DNA of 64,000 bases from Girardinichthys multiradiatus (Eukaryota > Chordata > Actinopteri > Cyprinodontiformes > Goodeidae). Each line of letters starts with the position of its first letter. Positions within the stretch are counted from its first letter, which is position 1. The notes under the pieces are model-generated. The model had not been told where the DNA came from, searched no databases, and worked only from the letters and a program-made list of their open reading frames with translations. A program made the translations under genes and the position numbers. Below are positions 29,127-41,082 of this stretch, one piece after another. The stretch spans positions 17,955,119 to 18,019,118 of the forward strand of contig NC_061808.1 in NCBI RefSeq assembly GCF_021462225.1, in the 5' to 3' direction.

Positions 29127-32100
29127 TCAGGGTGATGAACGTGTGTGGAAGCTGCGCGGTCGGATCATCATGCTGACTTTGCGTAGAGAGTAATAATCCG
29201 AGTCTTTCCAGGAGTACCAGACGATCCCGTCAGGACCCAGTGAGCCACGACCTTTTGGAGAGTAATGGCCTCCCTGTAGAATCGGCAAAATGAAGTAAAC
29301 ACCTGTGTTTTTGAAAGTGTAATAGTAGGAGTTTTCTATGTGTGCTTACCCGGTAGTAGACTCCATTAAGGTTGGCGTAGAAGCACTGGTTGTACCACCA
29401 GCCACCGTGAGAGATCTCAGCACAGATGTTCCCAGTGTCTGGAGTACTGAAGTGCTGCTTGTCATGGTACCAGCCGAAGGAGTCCTGCACTGTGCCACTG
29501 AAACCTGATACATGAAGACGGTACTGATGTTCCTCATCTTCCACGCTGCAGCAAGAAGTAACACAAGAATTATAGAAGTTTTTGCAAACCTATTTAAGTA
29601 TGGTAACATAATCACAAACATTAATATATTTGGTAGTATTTTATGTGATAGACCAACATAACGCAGCACATATTTGTGAAGCGGAAGGAAAAGGATATAT
29701 GCATTTCAAAATGCTTAAAAATAAAAACCGGAGAGGTAGTAAAATGATTTAGCTCTGGCTGTAATTTTAGGGTATGTTTGTCCTGCTGGAAGGTGAACCT
29801 TCACCCAGGTCTCAAGTTTCTTGCAGCCTCTAAAAATGTTACTTTTAGGATTACCCTGTTTTTAGCTCCACCCAGCCCCTCATGAACAGTTTCCCCACAT
29901 CATGATGCTGCCACCACCATGTTTTACCGTGGATATGGTATGTCCAGGATGACATGCAGTGCCAGTTTTTCACTACACACTGCCTTCTTTTCATAGACCA
30001 AAATGTTAAGTTTTGGTCTCATCTGACCAGAGCACCTTCTTGATCATGTTTGCTGTGTCCCCTACATGCCTTATGGCAAACCTGAAATAATACCTCCCTA
30101 TTCTTTCCTTTAACAGTGTTTTTCTTTGTGCCTCTATCTTAAAGACCAGGTTTATAGATTGCATGATTCTCAGCAGCTTCTCCCTCTGAGCTGTGCATCT
30201 CTCCTGCAGAGCTAACCTGGGGCTGCTTCTGTGATTAATCTTGCAGTTTATGTACAGCAGTGGCTTGGTAGGTTTGTAGCTGTGCCACACTTGATGGAAC
30301 AGTGAAATTTTATAGGTTAGAAAACAATATCCCAAGGTTTTAACCTAAACCTGCCTAAAATCTCTCCATAACTATCCTTGGCCTGCCTGGTGGGTGTCTT
30401 GGTGTTCATGATGCTGTTTCTTTACTAATATTCTCTAACAAACCTCTGAGTCTTTCTTAAATTACACACACTTTTATATACTAAGGTTGTGACTTCTGAA
30501 GACATTTGGGTGCAGTAGATTTTATTCAGGGGAGTCAGCGTAAACAGGGCTTTCGCATTTACTTCCATGCACTGTTTTGTGTTGGTCTATAATATAAATT
30601 CCCCAAAAAACATTAAGGTGTGTGGTCTTTATGTAACAAAATGTTATAGGTTTGAATACTTTAGCAAGGCAGTGTACAATTTAGAGCTTTCACCTGAAGC
30701 TCTGATACAGGGCATGTTTGTGCTGGATGCTCCAGTCTTCCAGTTCGATGCGGAGACTGTAGTCTCCCTGGGTGCTCAGGTCATGGATGTGGTTGTTACC
30801 CAACCAGAACTCTGAATGCAGGTCACCAAATCCATCCCTGTATTCCCTCCAGCTGCGGTCAAAGCTCACAGAGCCGTCAACTCGCCGTTGGATCATGGTC
30901 CAGCCACCACCTTAAGAAATGGAGTCGAGCAAAGGTCAAGATCTCCAAAGAGTCTTTAATTCCACATCAGTTCAGTCTGCAGCTCAGTGAAGCTGCAAAA
31001 GGGGAAACTTTGGCAAGTTTATCCCAACACTTGATAGATTCAAAGACTGCAAAGAGCAATGATTTTTTCAAATGTACTATTTATGTGGAGTAAACATCAT
31101 TTAAGAATCAGCTTTGCAGATTTTAAAAAGGCGTCGCTCACCGTCCGTGTCCATGTCACAGTAAACCTCTACAGGCATGCTTGCCAGTAATGGCACCACA
31201 GTGTAAAGACCTGATCTTCTCACACCGTTGTAGTAGATGGAAGCACAGTCAATGGGACAGTTCCCCATATGCTGGATCTCTGCAGGAATAGGATGTGTGT
31301 CAAGACTCAAGACAAACAGTGACCTTTGGCTCCCCCTGGTGACATTTCACTGCATTAACACAAACCTGGGTGCAGGACTTCTTGAGTATTCTGTAAATGA
31401 TTGGGCCGGACAATATTGATGGAACAGTCTGAGCTTCTTTTTACTTTATCCATTAAGAGAGTCAGGTTATGTAGCTTATTCTAGGCAGAAAGATCATTTG
31501 TTAACATTTAAAACCTGTTCTCATCCAAACCATTAAGAAAAATGATCTAAAATAATACAAGGCAGCATCAGAAAGGAGGCGTACCTGCAGGTCTAGGATC
31601 AGAGTGCCCTGCAGATGCAGCAGAGAGCTGGCTTCAGCATAATGAACCTCTAGATCATGGAAGCGCTGCTCCAAAGAGATGTTCAGGTGGAGCTTCTCCT
31701 CACTCTGATGGAGTATGTGTCGATATTGGACAAAGGCACACAAAAACACAGTGATACAACTTTAGCAGATTAGATTAACAAAGACAAACTGTAAGTAGGA
31801 AGAATAAATGTTGTTACTGAATTTATACAACAGTTGAACCTCACTAAAGTCAGATTATTGTGTTAAATCGGTATGTTTGAATGTGGAATGAGGCATTGTT
31901 GAAATAGATAGACTTATGGACAAACATTAACATTTTGTTAACATTCTAATGTCTGGTATTTTAAACCTATTTTCTCATTTGATTACTTCATGAATCTAAA
32001 AACAATGTAAAAAATTATGAATACTTGATAATAAGGCTATGAATACCATTAATAGATACTGCTGTGAAAAAGACAACCTCAAATTAAATTAAAATAAAAT

Positions 32101-35100
32101 AAAACATATATATAAAAATTTGCTGGCTCTAAAGAAGCCAAAAATATTAGGTATTAACTGTTAGATAAAAATACCTAAAATTATGTTTTAATAGAATCTT
32201 CCTGTGTTTACAAGTTTGATTTTTTTGGGGGGGGAATTTTAGGTTTAAATCTTTTTAATGTTAGGTTTAAATTGTAATTATGTGTGGACCTTTTCCTTAT
32301 TGCAGGTTTCAAAGCTGTAGAACACATACTTTATTTTTCCAATTTGGACATTTTTCTCAGTAAGTGAACAAGTGACATTGTCCATTTACAATAAAACAAG
32401 CTATATTTATTTTTATATAAAAATAAAAACAAAATAAAAGCCATTCTATATCCAAATATAATGGACAGATCATCCATGTTTACGCATGTTGTTTCTCCAG
32501 AACAACATGGGAGATCAAAGGTTATCAAAACTTAGGGCTAGTATTGATCATGCTGTGGTTCAGACATTTAATGTGTGAGTTTTAGCAATTTCCTATTTCA
32601 TGACAAGAAGCCACAGTTTAAAGTCATGGCAGGACCATGACCTGTGCGTGGCGGACCTTTATGATTTTTGACTACAAGCATTTGCAGCAAATCACTCATT
32701 TTTATTAGGTGGATTCTCTTAACAAGTATTTTTTATTATGGTGTCTTCCCTCTGTCCTGGGAAGTAAGATTTCTTAAATTGCCAGCCAAGAATAAAACAA
32801 GAATGTCCCCTGTAGTTAATTTCCAACTGGGAAAGCTGGAGCCCATGGAGCAGCCCTAAGATCAGTATCCAGTTTGGCTGCCAGACATATATACAGGTAC
32901 ATCTTAAAAACTCAAATTATCATGAAAAAGTTCCATATTTTTTGTCGCTCATTTCAGAAAGTGAAACAAATATATAGATTCATTACACAGATAATGAAAA
33001 CCCAAAGTTCAGTGTCTCAGAAAATTTGAATACTGTGAAAAGATAAATATTGGAAACTTATAATGTCACACCCTAATCAAAAATTATATTCCCAGATCTG
33101 ACCTCTGACTTCTGAGACAATTAAAACAGCGTAAGTGGCAACTTAAAAACCAGGCAATCAGCAAGACTAACAGGTAAAGAAATTACTATACACTGTCACT
33201 ACAAACTGCCTAAATGTTTTAGTTATGAAGACATTTCTAACTGTGCAGAAGTCACTGTATTTGGCTTCGGTGAAATACGGTTGATGCATTCTGTTGCTTT
33301 TAAGTGTCTTGGTTTTGTTTTTCATGAGAACATAACATTTGTTGAAGGTAGAGGAGTATTGTCTGAATCGGCAGAGATGGCATTGGAAAGTGTGATTAAT
33401 AAAATCAAGTTGTGTCCAAATTTGGGTTTTGCCACATACTATACACATACTATAGCATACCACTCCATGGTTGCTCCTGTATTATTGTATGCTGCAGGTG
33501 TTTGGGGCTTTGGAGATGCACCTGAGTGTAACATCATACACAACAGAGCTATGAGATACTTCTTAGGGGCTCATAAGCACATCACAAGGGCTGCTATAAA
33601 GGGTGACATGGGGTGGGAGCCTTGTCATTCGATTTTGGAACCGCCTAATACGTTTACCTGAAGGCAGGGTCCACAAGAAAACATTTTAATTGGGACAAAT
33701 CTTGTAAATATCCCTGGTCTATGGAGCCCGCGAGGGGACATGGGGGAAATGTTTTTCTTTCGCGTTCGCTCGCAATGCTTTTGCTCGCAAAAGTTGTTAA
33801 TCACCTTGAGAAAGCTGTGCAATTTGGAACAGCAGCACAGATGACAAACTGCTCACAAAACAAACAGCACTGATATGGCATTGATATGGTTTATTTGTCA
33901 TATGCAGGTTAACATGCAGTCAACAATGCGATTAAATGCTTAGGATAAGAAGAACCGTTCAACTCACTATAAAAACAAAAGTGGCGTGCAAAAAAAGTAC
34001 ACATCATGCAGCAGTAATAAGCAAATAAAGTGTCACAGATGTGGTTTCGTGCAGCAATATTGTCCAGAGTTCAGCAGTTTGACAGCTTGTGGATAATAAC
34101 TGTCTTTAAGTCTGATTGAAGATCATTTTATTAAGGCCGATTTCAAAATAAAACTCAATAAATCTAAAAAACGGGTCTCCCACAAAGTATTGCGAGATAA
34201 TGCAAAGACTATTGCGAACGAACGCGGGCTCCGTACTGGTCAAACAATGTTCTAGCACTATTTTCTTTAACAAACAGTCAATTTTTATTTTTTAATAATT
34301 TGCAATGCAAAATTACAACACTTAAGGAGATTTGTTTCAGATATATAAAGACCACTCGTACTCGTACTCGTCGTCTTCCGCTTATCCGGACCGGGTCGCG
34401 GGGGCAGCAGACTCAGCAGAGACGCCCAGACGTCCCTCTCCCCAGACACCTCCTCCAGCTCCTCCAGGGGGAGCCCAAGGCGTTCCCAGGCCAGCCGAGA
34501 GACATAGTCCCTCCAGCGTGTCCTGGGCCGTCCCCTGGGCCTCCTCCCGGTGGGTGCCTGGAACACCTCCCGAGGAAGGTGTCCAGGAGGCATCCGGTAT
34601 GGATGCCCGAGCCACCTCAACTGGCTCCTCTCGATGTGGAGGAGCAGCGGCTCTACTCCGAGCCCCTCCCGGATGGCCGAGTTCCTCACCCTATCTCTAA
34701 GGGAGTGCCCGGCCACCCTACGGAGGAAGCTCATTTCAGCCGCTTGTATCCGGGATCTCGTTCTTTCGGTCATGACCCAAAGTTCATGGCCATAGGTGAG
34801 GGTAGGAACGTAGACCGACCAGTAAATTGAGAGCTTTGCTTATCGGCTCAGCTCTCTCTTCACCACAACGGACCGGCACAGCGCCCCCATTACTGTGGCA
34901 GCCGCACCGATCCGTCTGTCAATCTCCTGCTCCATTCTTCCCTCACTCGTGAACAAGACTCCGAAATACTTAAACTCCTCCACTTGAGGCAGGAACTCCC
35001 CTCCAACCTGAAGAGGACAAGCCACCCTTTCCCGGTTGAGAACCATGGCCTCGGACTTGAAGGAGCTGATCTTCATCCCAGCCGCTTCACACTCGGCTGC

Positions 35101-38100
35101 GAACCACCCCAGCGCATGCTGCAGGTCTTGGCTAGAGGGGGCCAGCAGGACCATGTCATCTGCAAAAAGAAGAGACGAAATCCACTGGTCCCCAAACCAG
35201 ACCCCTCCGGCCCTTGGCTGCGTCTAGAAATCCTGTCCATAAAAGTTATGAACAGGACCGGTGACAAAGGGCAGCCCTGCCGGAGTCCAACATGCACCGG
35301 GAACAGGTCCGATTTAGTGCCGGCAATGCGGACCAAACTCCTGCTCCGCTCGTACAGGGACCGGATGGCCCCTAATAAAGGCCCCCCGATTCCATACTCC
35401 TGGAGCACCCCCCACAGGGCATCACAAGGGACACAGTCGAATGCTTTCTCCAGGACCACAAAACACATGTGAACCAGTTGGGCAAACTCCCATGAACCCT
35501 CGAGCACCCTGTAGAGGGTATAGAGCTGGTCCAGTGTTCCATGGCCGGGACGAAAACCACACTGCTCCTCCTGAAGGTGAGGTTCGACTATCGGTCGGAC
35601 TCTCCTCTCCAATACCCTGGCGTAGGCCTTACCAGGGAGGCTGAGGAGTGTGATCCCCTTGTAGTTGGAACACACCCTCCGGTCCCCCTTCTTATGAAGG
35701 GGGACCACCACCCCAGTCTGCCAGTCCAGAGGCACTGTCCCCGACCGCCACGCAATGTTGAAGAGGCGTGTCAACCATGACAGCCCTACAACATCCAGAG
35801 ACTTGAGGTACTCAGGGCGGATCTCATCCACCCCTGAAGCCTTGCCACCGCTGAGCTTTTTAACGACCTCGGTGACATCAGCCTTGGTGATGAAAGAGTC
35901 TAACCCCGAGTCCCCAGCCTCTGTTTCCACCACGGAATGCGTGATGGCAGGATTGAGGAGATCCTCGAAGTACTCCTTCCACCGCCCGATAATGTCCTCA
36001 GTCGAGGTCAGCAGTCTCCCAACCCCACTATAAACAGTGTTGGCGAAGCACTGCTTCCCCCTCCTGAGGCGCCGGACGGTTTGCCAGAATCGCTTCGAGG
36101 CCAACCGGTAGTCCTTCTCCATGGCCTCACCGAACTCCTCCCAGGCCCGAGTTTTTGCCTCTGCCACAGCCCGGGCCACAGCACGCTTGGCCTCACGGTA
36201 CCCGTCAGCCGCCTCAGGAGTCCCACAAGCCAACCACAGCCAATAGGACTCCTTCTTCAGCTTGACAGCATCCCTTACTGCCGGTGTCCACCACCGGGTT
36301 CTGGGATTGCCGCCGCGACAGGCACCGCAGGCCTTATGGCTGCAGCTACGGGCAGCAGCATCGACAATAGATGCGGAGAACATGGTCCACTCGGACTCTA
36401 TGTCTCCAACATCCCCCGGGATCTGGTCGAAGCTCTCCCGGAGGTGGGAGTTGAATACATCCCTGGCCGAGGGCTCCGCCAGGCGTTCCCAGCAGACCCT
36501 CACTATGCGCTTGGGCCTGCCAAGTCTGTCTGGCTTTCTCCTCCTCCAGCGGATCCAAATCACCACCAGGTGGTGATCAGTGGACAGCTCAGCCCCTCTT
36601 CACCCGAGTGTCCAAAACATACGGCCGAAGGTCTGATGATACGACAAGTGCACTGATGGACACCCTTATGTTTGAACATGGTGTTCATTATGGACAATCC
36701 GTGACTAGCACAGAAGTCCAATAACAAAACACCGCTTGGATTCAGATCGGGGAGGCCATTCCTCCCGATCACGCCTCTCCAGGTGTCACTGTCGTTCCCC
36801 CAGCAGAATAATGGAGTCCCCGGGAGGGGCACTATCTTGCACCCCCGACAGGAACGCCAAGAAGGCCGGGTACTCCGCACTACCACTCGGCCCGTAGGCT
36901 GAAATGATAGTCAGAGACCTATCCCCAACCCGAAGGCGCAGGGATACGACCCTCTCATCCACTGGGGTAAACCCCAACACGAGACGGCTGAGCTGGGGGG
37001 CAACAAGCAAACCCACACCAGCCCGCCGCCTCTCCCCGTGGGCCACTCCAGAGTAGAAGAGAGTCCAACCCCTCTCAAGGAGATGGGTTCCAGAGCCCAC
37101 GCTGTGCGTGGAGGCGAGCCCGACTATTTCTAGTCGATATCTCTCGACCTCCCGCACAAGCTCAGGCTCCTTCCCCCCCAGCGAGGTGACATTCCACGTC
37201 CCTAGAGCCAGCCTAAGCATCCAGGGATCGGGCTGCTGAGGTCTCCACCTTCGTCCGCCATCCAATCCTCTTTGCACCTATATAAAGACCAGTGGAAATT
37301 TAATGTGCTCAATAAACCCAAGCTAAGAAGTGGTACCCAATTTAAAGACAATTTTGAGACAGAGCCTTATGTTAACGGTAACAAGACAAAGACAGAGATT
37401 TCTTTGTGCTCAGCTGAGAGCGGGTGTTCTGCCTCTTGCAGTTGAGGAGTTATATGTTGAGGAGGATTTTTGAGAAAGAGATGTTTATGTTGACAAAATT
37501 TATAGAGAGAGCATGGATGCTCAGACAAACAGCACTTTATCGTGTCTAAAATATTGCTTCTTTTTTGTACTGTTAATGTATGGATACTTCTATTGCTAAC
37601 ACTGTCATAAAAGCCTGTATGGGCTGGGCACATGGGGTGCATGACACTTAAATAAAAACTTGCATTCATTCATTCTAACTTATTATGGCAGCTAGCTGTG
37701 CTGCAGTCCTTGTAAAGTAAAGACCTACGTTTCACCAGTCCTTCTGAATCCCTGTATCACCATGCCCTTGATTTGATTTACCAAGTTTCTCTGCAACAAA
37801 CCCTGGAGCTCTACCTCTGCACACTAGTTCTTTCTACCATCCACCTACAGTCACTAACTGATCCAGCTGAGCATCTGTTTCTGTATAAGCTCATCACCTG
37901 AGAGCACATGAGGCAACACGTGGAGCAGTAGGACGCTAATCCTGTTAGTGACTAAGGTCAAGGACATGCTGGGAGGGAAGCCTACAACCATAACTGGTCT
38001 ACAAATCTTAGGATGGATGAACTTAAAATGTTAAACTAATCAATTATATATCAAATCTTATTTAATCAAATATTGGAAAAGAACAAACATCCTACCCAAA

Positions 38101-41082
38101 GACCTATTTTAATGTCTCACACTAATATCATTATTGTCACATTTTTATTACATACGTCACTACAGACAAACTCAAAGCACTTAAAAGGATGAATCCTGAC
38201 AGCTGACCCACGTCTGCTTTAGTCACCTGCAGCTCGAGGACATTGATGCGATGCCGGTGGTTTCTGAGTTCCTCCTGCAGCTCAGAGATGATCTCCTTCA
38301 GGGCCACAATCTGCTGCTTCCTCTCCTCGTTTTCGTGCAGCCAGTAGGAAACCTCATCAGAGCAGCGGAACATATCCGGGCAGCTCCTCTCGTCCAGCTG
38401 AGGCAGCGTGGCCACCAGCCGACACATCCCATCCTCCATCAGCTGTCAGAGAAGAAGATTCCTATGAAAGAACCCCTCAACATTTTTTTATTGGGGGTTT
38501 TCAATAATAAGTCAATAAATTATCTGTTAAAGAGGTCAAGGCAAAATCCTGAAGGAACCCTGTGCTGCTGACTTGAAGAATGCTCTCTGTTCTTGTTATT
38601 GATGAAAGTATAATCCAAAGACTTTTATCTGTCATTTTTCTTTACTGGACTGGGCTGAAATTAGCACTAAGAAAATTTAAAGTCACATGCAGAGGTTGCA
38701 AGTAAACAGTTATTTCTGAATATTTCCCTGCTGTTAAATTGGCCAGAGGTCATATTACTTTTGTCTGGATTGCAGCCATTTATAAGAAAGAAAGTTCTAA
38801 CATTCTGGGAAGTTACTAAATATCCATAAAAAATGATGAAAAAAGTGATGAATTTATCTTCAGAGATCTGACTTGAATTTTTTTGTACAGGGCTAATTTG
38901 CAATGTCTTTCCCTAGCTGGAACAAACATCCCTTATTTCTATCTTAGAGATAAGAAATCTCATGTCTCAGCTCATCTGATTGACCTGTGGCAAGATCAAT
39001 TAACCTTTAATCTCCTTCTGAAAAGATTTGTTTGCTATAAAAGTATTTTTTTTTTATATTTTTGTTCGCACACATTTAAAACGCATACATTTCATTCATA
39101 ATGCATTAAAATTAATTATTGTAATAAATCGTAATTGATTAGCAAATTCACAAATATCCCAATTTACAGAAATACAAAAAACAGAAAACAATGAAGCTAT
39201 TTTAGGTAACAGGTCTGGAAGAGAATATTGTATGGTGACGGGCAAAATCAGTGAGGGGCTGAGGCTTCGGTAAAACATTGGAAGGTCAGTTTGTTTGACC
39301 TCTAGGTTCTTTGATTCACGTCAAATCAATATTTCCATAAGAACCCCAAGCAATGACTGGAATGGGATCCCGTGCTTGACAGAGAAATCTATTCTATTCT
39401 ATTCTGTGTTGAATGCAGCCCAAACAAGCAGATGCATAATTTTAAACCACACCAATCAGCGAACAGGAGCTACCATAATCCGATTTTGTTAGATGTGCAC
39501 ACATTTGTGAAGCTGATATGTGTAAATGTTTGTGTTTTAGCCACTGCTGGTTGACATACAGTAGATATAAAAAGTCCAGACACCCCTGTTCAAATGCCAG
39601 GATTTTGTGATGTAACAAATCTGGACAAGATCAATCTTTTCAGGACTTTTTAAACTTTTAATTTGGCATATAACCTATACAACTTTGAAAAATGAACTGA
39701 AACCTTTTGGATCCAAAATTCAAATGTGAAAATATTTTAAATACCATGGTTGCACAAGTGTGCAATGTATTATCCCGCTCAGTCTATTTGGCTAGGAGTC
39801 TTATCATCCTGACAATGCTTGCCCACTCTGCAAGGGTGTGTCATTATCACAGCCCTCTTCGGATCAGACTACAGAATTTCTGTCAGGTTCTTTTGTGGAT
39901 TTGGATGTAGTCTTTAGGCCGTTGTCGTGCTGAAAGATGAAGTGCCTCTTCATCCCCAGCTTTCTGGCAGAAACCCGGAAGGTTTTGTGGCACCACTGGC
40001 AACACAGCCCCAGATCACCGGATCTCTGTGGGTATGATGTTCTTGTACTGATATGTATTGCTAGTTTTGAATGTTTTTTGCCATGTTAATCCTTGCTCCC
40101 GGTCTATGATTACCATGTACAGCCAGTACTAGCCAGGAATTACTGCAGCTCCTCTAATGTTGCTTTAGGCATCTTAGGAGACTCCCTGACCACTTTTTTT
40201 CTTGTCTTTTAATCAATCTTGGAAGGATGTCCAGTTCTTGATAATATCACTGTTGCACCAGATTTTCTCCACTTGATGATGACTGTCTTCATGTGTTCCA
40301 TGGTATATCTAATGCCTATTATTTTATTTGATGCTGTGCTCCTGGCTGATACCTTTTGACAGTGAGATCCCTCTAATGCTTTGGATGCTCCATGGCTTAT
40401 TGGAACAGCTAAATTGCAAACTGTGAGCTGACTCCTTTTTAACATGAGTGTGAATATGCTGAGTAATTCTGAACCCAGCCACATTCCCAGATATAACAGG
40501 ATATGCACATATATGTAATTAAATTATTTAAGTTTATTTTATCCCTTAAAACACTAGAATTTTTGTTCAAGTGATTTGTGCAGGTAAAAGGAAAATTGTC
40601 TGAAACAATTTTGTGAATCCATCTCAGGTGAGGGTTATAAGGCTTCACCCTAATATCCTGTTTTTGCACAGGTTAAACTCTTTATGTGATGCTTTTTCTA
40701 ACCGTAGTGCGTCTACTTTAAATGTTTAAGGGTTTATAACAGCTCTTTGGTTGTGGAATCATGGTTTCACATCATTTCTATAAGTGACCCACTAAATAAT
40801 TTAATTGCACAACAATTGTATTTGGTAGCTAAATGCTGCATTGTTAGATACTCCCGCATGGAGTTCCTAATAAACTAATAAACAACAATAAATGTGTTCC
40901 GAGACCATGATGTTTTTAGGCACCAGTACCTGGTTTGTGTACTCCCCACACTGTGAACCTCCACCGTTGCGTGATGTGGAAGTGTTCAGGTTGTCTGCTT
41001 TGGCCTCTGGAAGTAACAACATGAAGAAGCAGAGAGCGAAGCCCACGCTCCAGCTGAGGAGGTCAATTGAGGTCAAACCCAT
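29127..41082 (-). CDS. secreted fibrinogen-domain protein (angiopoietin-like / fibrinogen-like), 7 exons
   Basis: Coding exons on the minus strand, 5' to 3': 41082-40930, 38442-38227, 31704-31585, 31277-31142, 30910-30694, 29545-29350, 29273-29127 (stop TGA). All joins are GT/AG and in phase, giving 394 aa. Residues 1-30 are a signal peptide (hydrophobic [11 protein letters not shown], likely cut after AKA). Residues 70-160 are coiled-coil-like ([20 protein letters not shown]) with an N-glycosylation site NIS. Residues 170-390 are a fibrinogen C-terminal domain with [32 protein letters not shown] and MMIRPRSF. Cys174/Cys203 and Cys322/Cys335 are the expected disulfide pairs. The architecture is that of angiopoietin-like or fibrinogen-like 1 proteins, secreted ligands that oligomerise through the coiled coil. 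I cannot choose the exact orthologue. Oddly, the usual Asp-rich calcium loop before Cys322 is shortened. The ATG at 41,082 is the first in frame. It converges on snx9. Confidence 0.92.
29556..30677 (-). mobile_element. Tc1-like relic (family 1) filling an intron of the fibrinogen-domain gene
   Basis: The right end TTGAATACTTTAGCAAGGCAGTG followed by TA lies at 30,652-30,677. Landmarks inside are ATGTGATAGACCAACATAA (29,643), the ATGCTGCCACCACCATG stretch (29,904), TTTTGGTCTCATCTGACCAG (30,013; reverse strand of a WSDET motif) and ATGATGCTGTTTCTTTACTA (30,409). The left end is degraded and runs almost to the splice acceptor at 29,546. The minus-strand transposase is not open. Confidence 0.75.
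32893..33110 (+). mobile_element. family-2 transposon end fragment
   Basis: TCAGAAAGTGAAACAAATAT, TAGATTCATTACACAGATAA and CAGTGTCTCAGAAAATTTGA repeat the start of the family-2 relic at 26.08 kb. No internal transposase follows. Confidence 0.65.
33260..33722 (+). mobile_element. non-LTR retrotransposon A, reverse-transcriptase C-terminal part (left piece)
   Basis: An open frame from 33,281 to 33,661 encodes the region after the reverse-transcriptase palm: [43 protein letters not shown] and KGDMGWEP. This is typical of jockey/I-like LINE proteins. It continues, with one in-frame TAA and small shifts, through [15 protein letters not shown] up to a DNA-transposon insertion at 33,723. The upstream part of the LINE is missing. 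Confidence 0.8.
33723..34232. mobile_element. small DNA transposon (MITE-like) inserted in retrotransposon A
   Basis: Terminal inverted repeats GGAGCCCGCG (33,723-33,732) and CGCGGGCTCC (34,223-34,232), with weaker similarity continuing inward (TTCGC/GCGAA runs near both ends). TA is found on each side if the end is taken one base further out (TA at 33,720-33,721 and 34,234-34,235). About 510 bp with no transposase. Superfamily not assigned. Confidence 0.7.
34233..34341 (+). mobile_element. non-LTR retrotransposon A, middle piece
   Basis: Translates as [10 protein letters not shown], then [18 protein letters not shown], and picks up the same protein interrupted at 33,722. Removing the DNA transposon with one TA copy restores the frame used on the left. 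It is interrupted again by the LINE at 34,355. Confidence 0.7.
34342..34354. repeat. 13-bp target-site duplication, left copy
   Basis: TATATAAAGACCA at the 3' side of LINE B is repeated exactly at 37,279-37,291. Confidence 0.85.
34355..37278 (-). mobile_element. LINE B (endonuclease + reverse transcriptase), 2.9 kb, bounded by target duplications
   Basis: A minus-strand non-LTR retrotransposon. From its 5' side, an apurinic-endonuclease-like segment (about 37,277-36,570) has [22 protein letters not shown] and [12 protein letters not shown] reverse-transcriptase ORF (36,566-35,073) has [44 protein letters not shown] and [21 protein letters not shown]-terminal segment (about 34,773-34,360) has [18 protein letters not shown] and [10 protein letters not shown]. 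The 3' end finishes in a short trinucleotide-like run. Exact 13-bp duplications flank it. The same family is common in fish; clade left open (RTE/jockey-like). Confidence 0.9.
35073..36566 (-). pseudogene. LINE B reverse-transcriptase ORF, frameshifted
   Basis: 497-codon open frame with the RT fingers and palm. The second block is altered (VVLEKAFD where VDLEKAFD is usual). The YADD-type catalytic box is disturbed by a frameshift: the frame reads LFFLQMTW where LLFADD is expected. The downstream protein ([16 protein letters not shown]) resumes in another frame from 35,154. The upstream endonuclease is also out of frame with it. The element is not expected to be active. Confidence 0.85.
37279..37291. 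repeat. 13-bp target-site duplication, right copy
   Basis: Exact copy of 34,342-34,354 at the 5' side of LINE B. Confidence 0.85.
37279..37680 (+). mobile_element. non-LTR retrotransposon A, right piece and 3' tail
   Basis: Continues the protein of retrotransposon A from the plus strand: [16 protein letters not shown], then FETEPYV, then decayed SLCSAESG. It ends with AATAAA and an ATTC-repeat tail (CATTCATTCATTC) near 37,665, as expected of a LINE 3' end. Confidence 0.75.
39555..40460 (-). mobile_element. Tc1-like transposon relic in intron 1 of the fibrinogen-domain gene
   Basis: The left side has ACAGTAGATATAAAAAGTCC, a terminal-repeat-like start. On the minus strand, 40,300-40,210 encodes [14 protein letters not shown] and [10 protein letters not shown], the paired-type DNA-binding region of Tc1 transposases. 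The reverse-strand catalytic region is mostly lost. Confidence 0.6.

Larger units (their letters stand above)
31705..38226 (-). other. 6.5-kb intron of the fibrinogen-domain gene, with nested elements
   Basis: The intron lies between coiled-coil exons 38442-38227 and 31704-31585. About 31,705-32,890 is AT-rich with nothing recognised. 32,893-33,110 is a transposon end, 33,260-37,680 is the nested retroelement stack, and 37,680-38,226 is unassigned. Confidence 0.8.

Noticed and set aside
31278..31279. Acceptor CTGCAG at 31,280-31,285, two bases upstream of the chosen one
   Set aside because: It would put the following CPIDC coding sequence out of frame with the preceding phase-0 exon; the AG two bases further on keeps the frame.
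34300..34830. 176-codon plus-strand frame rich in Pro and Arg
   Set aside because: It is the shadow of the minus-strand LINE B C-terminal coding region; the minus-strand translation is clearly the real one.
35937..36656. 239-codon plus-strand frame
   Set aside because: Shadow of the LINE B reverse-transcriptase ORF, whose GC-rich codons leave the opposite strand open.
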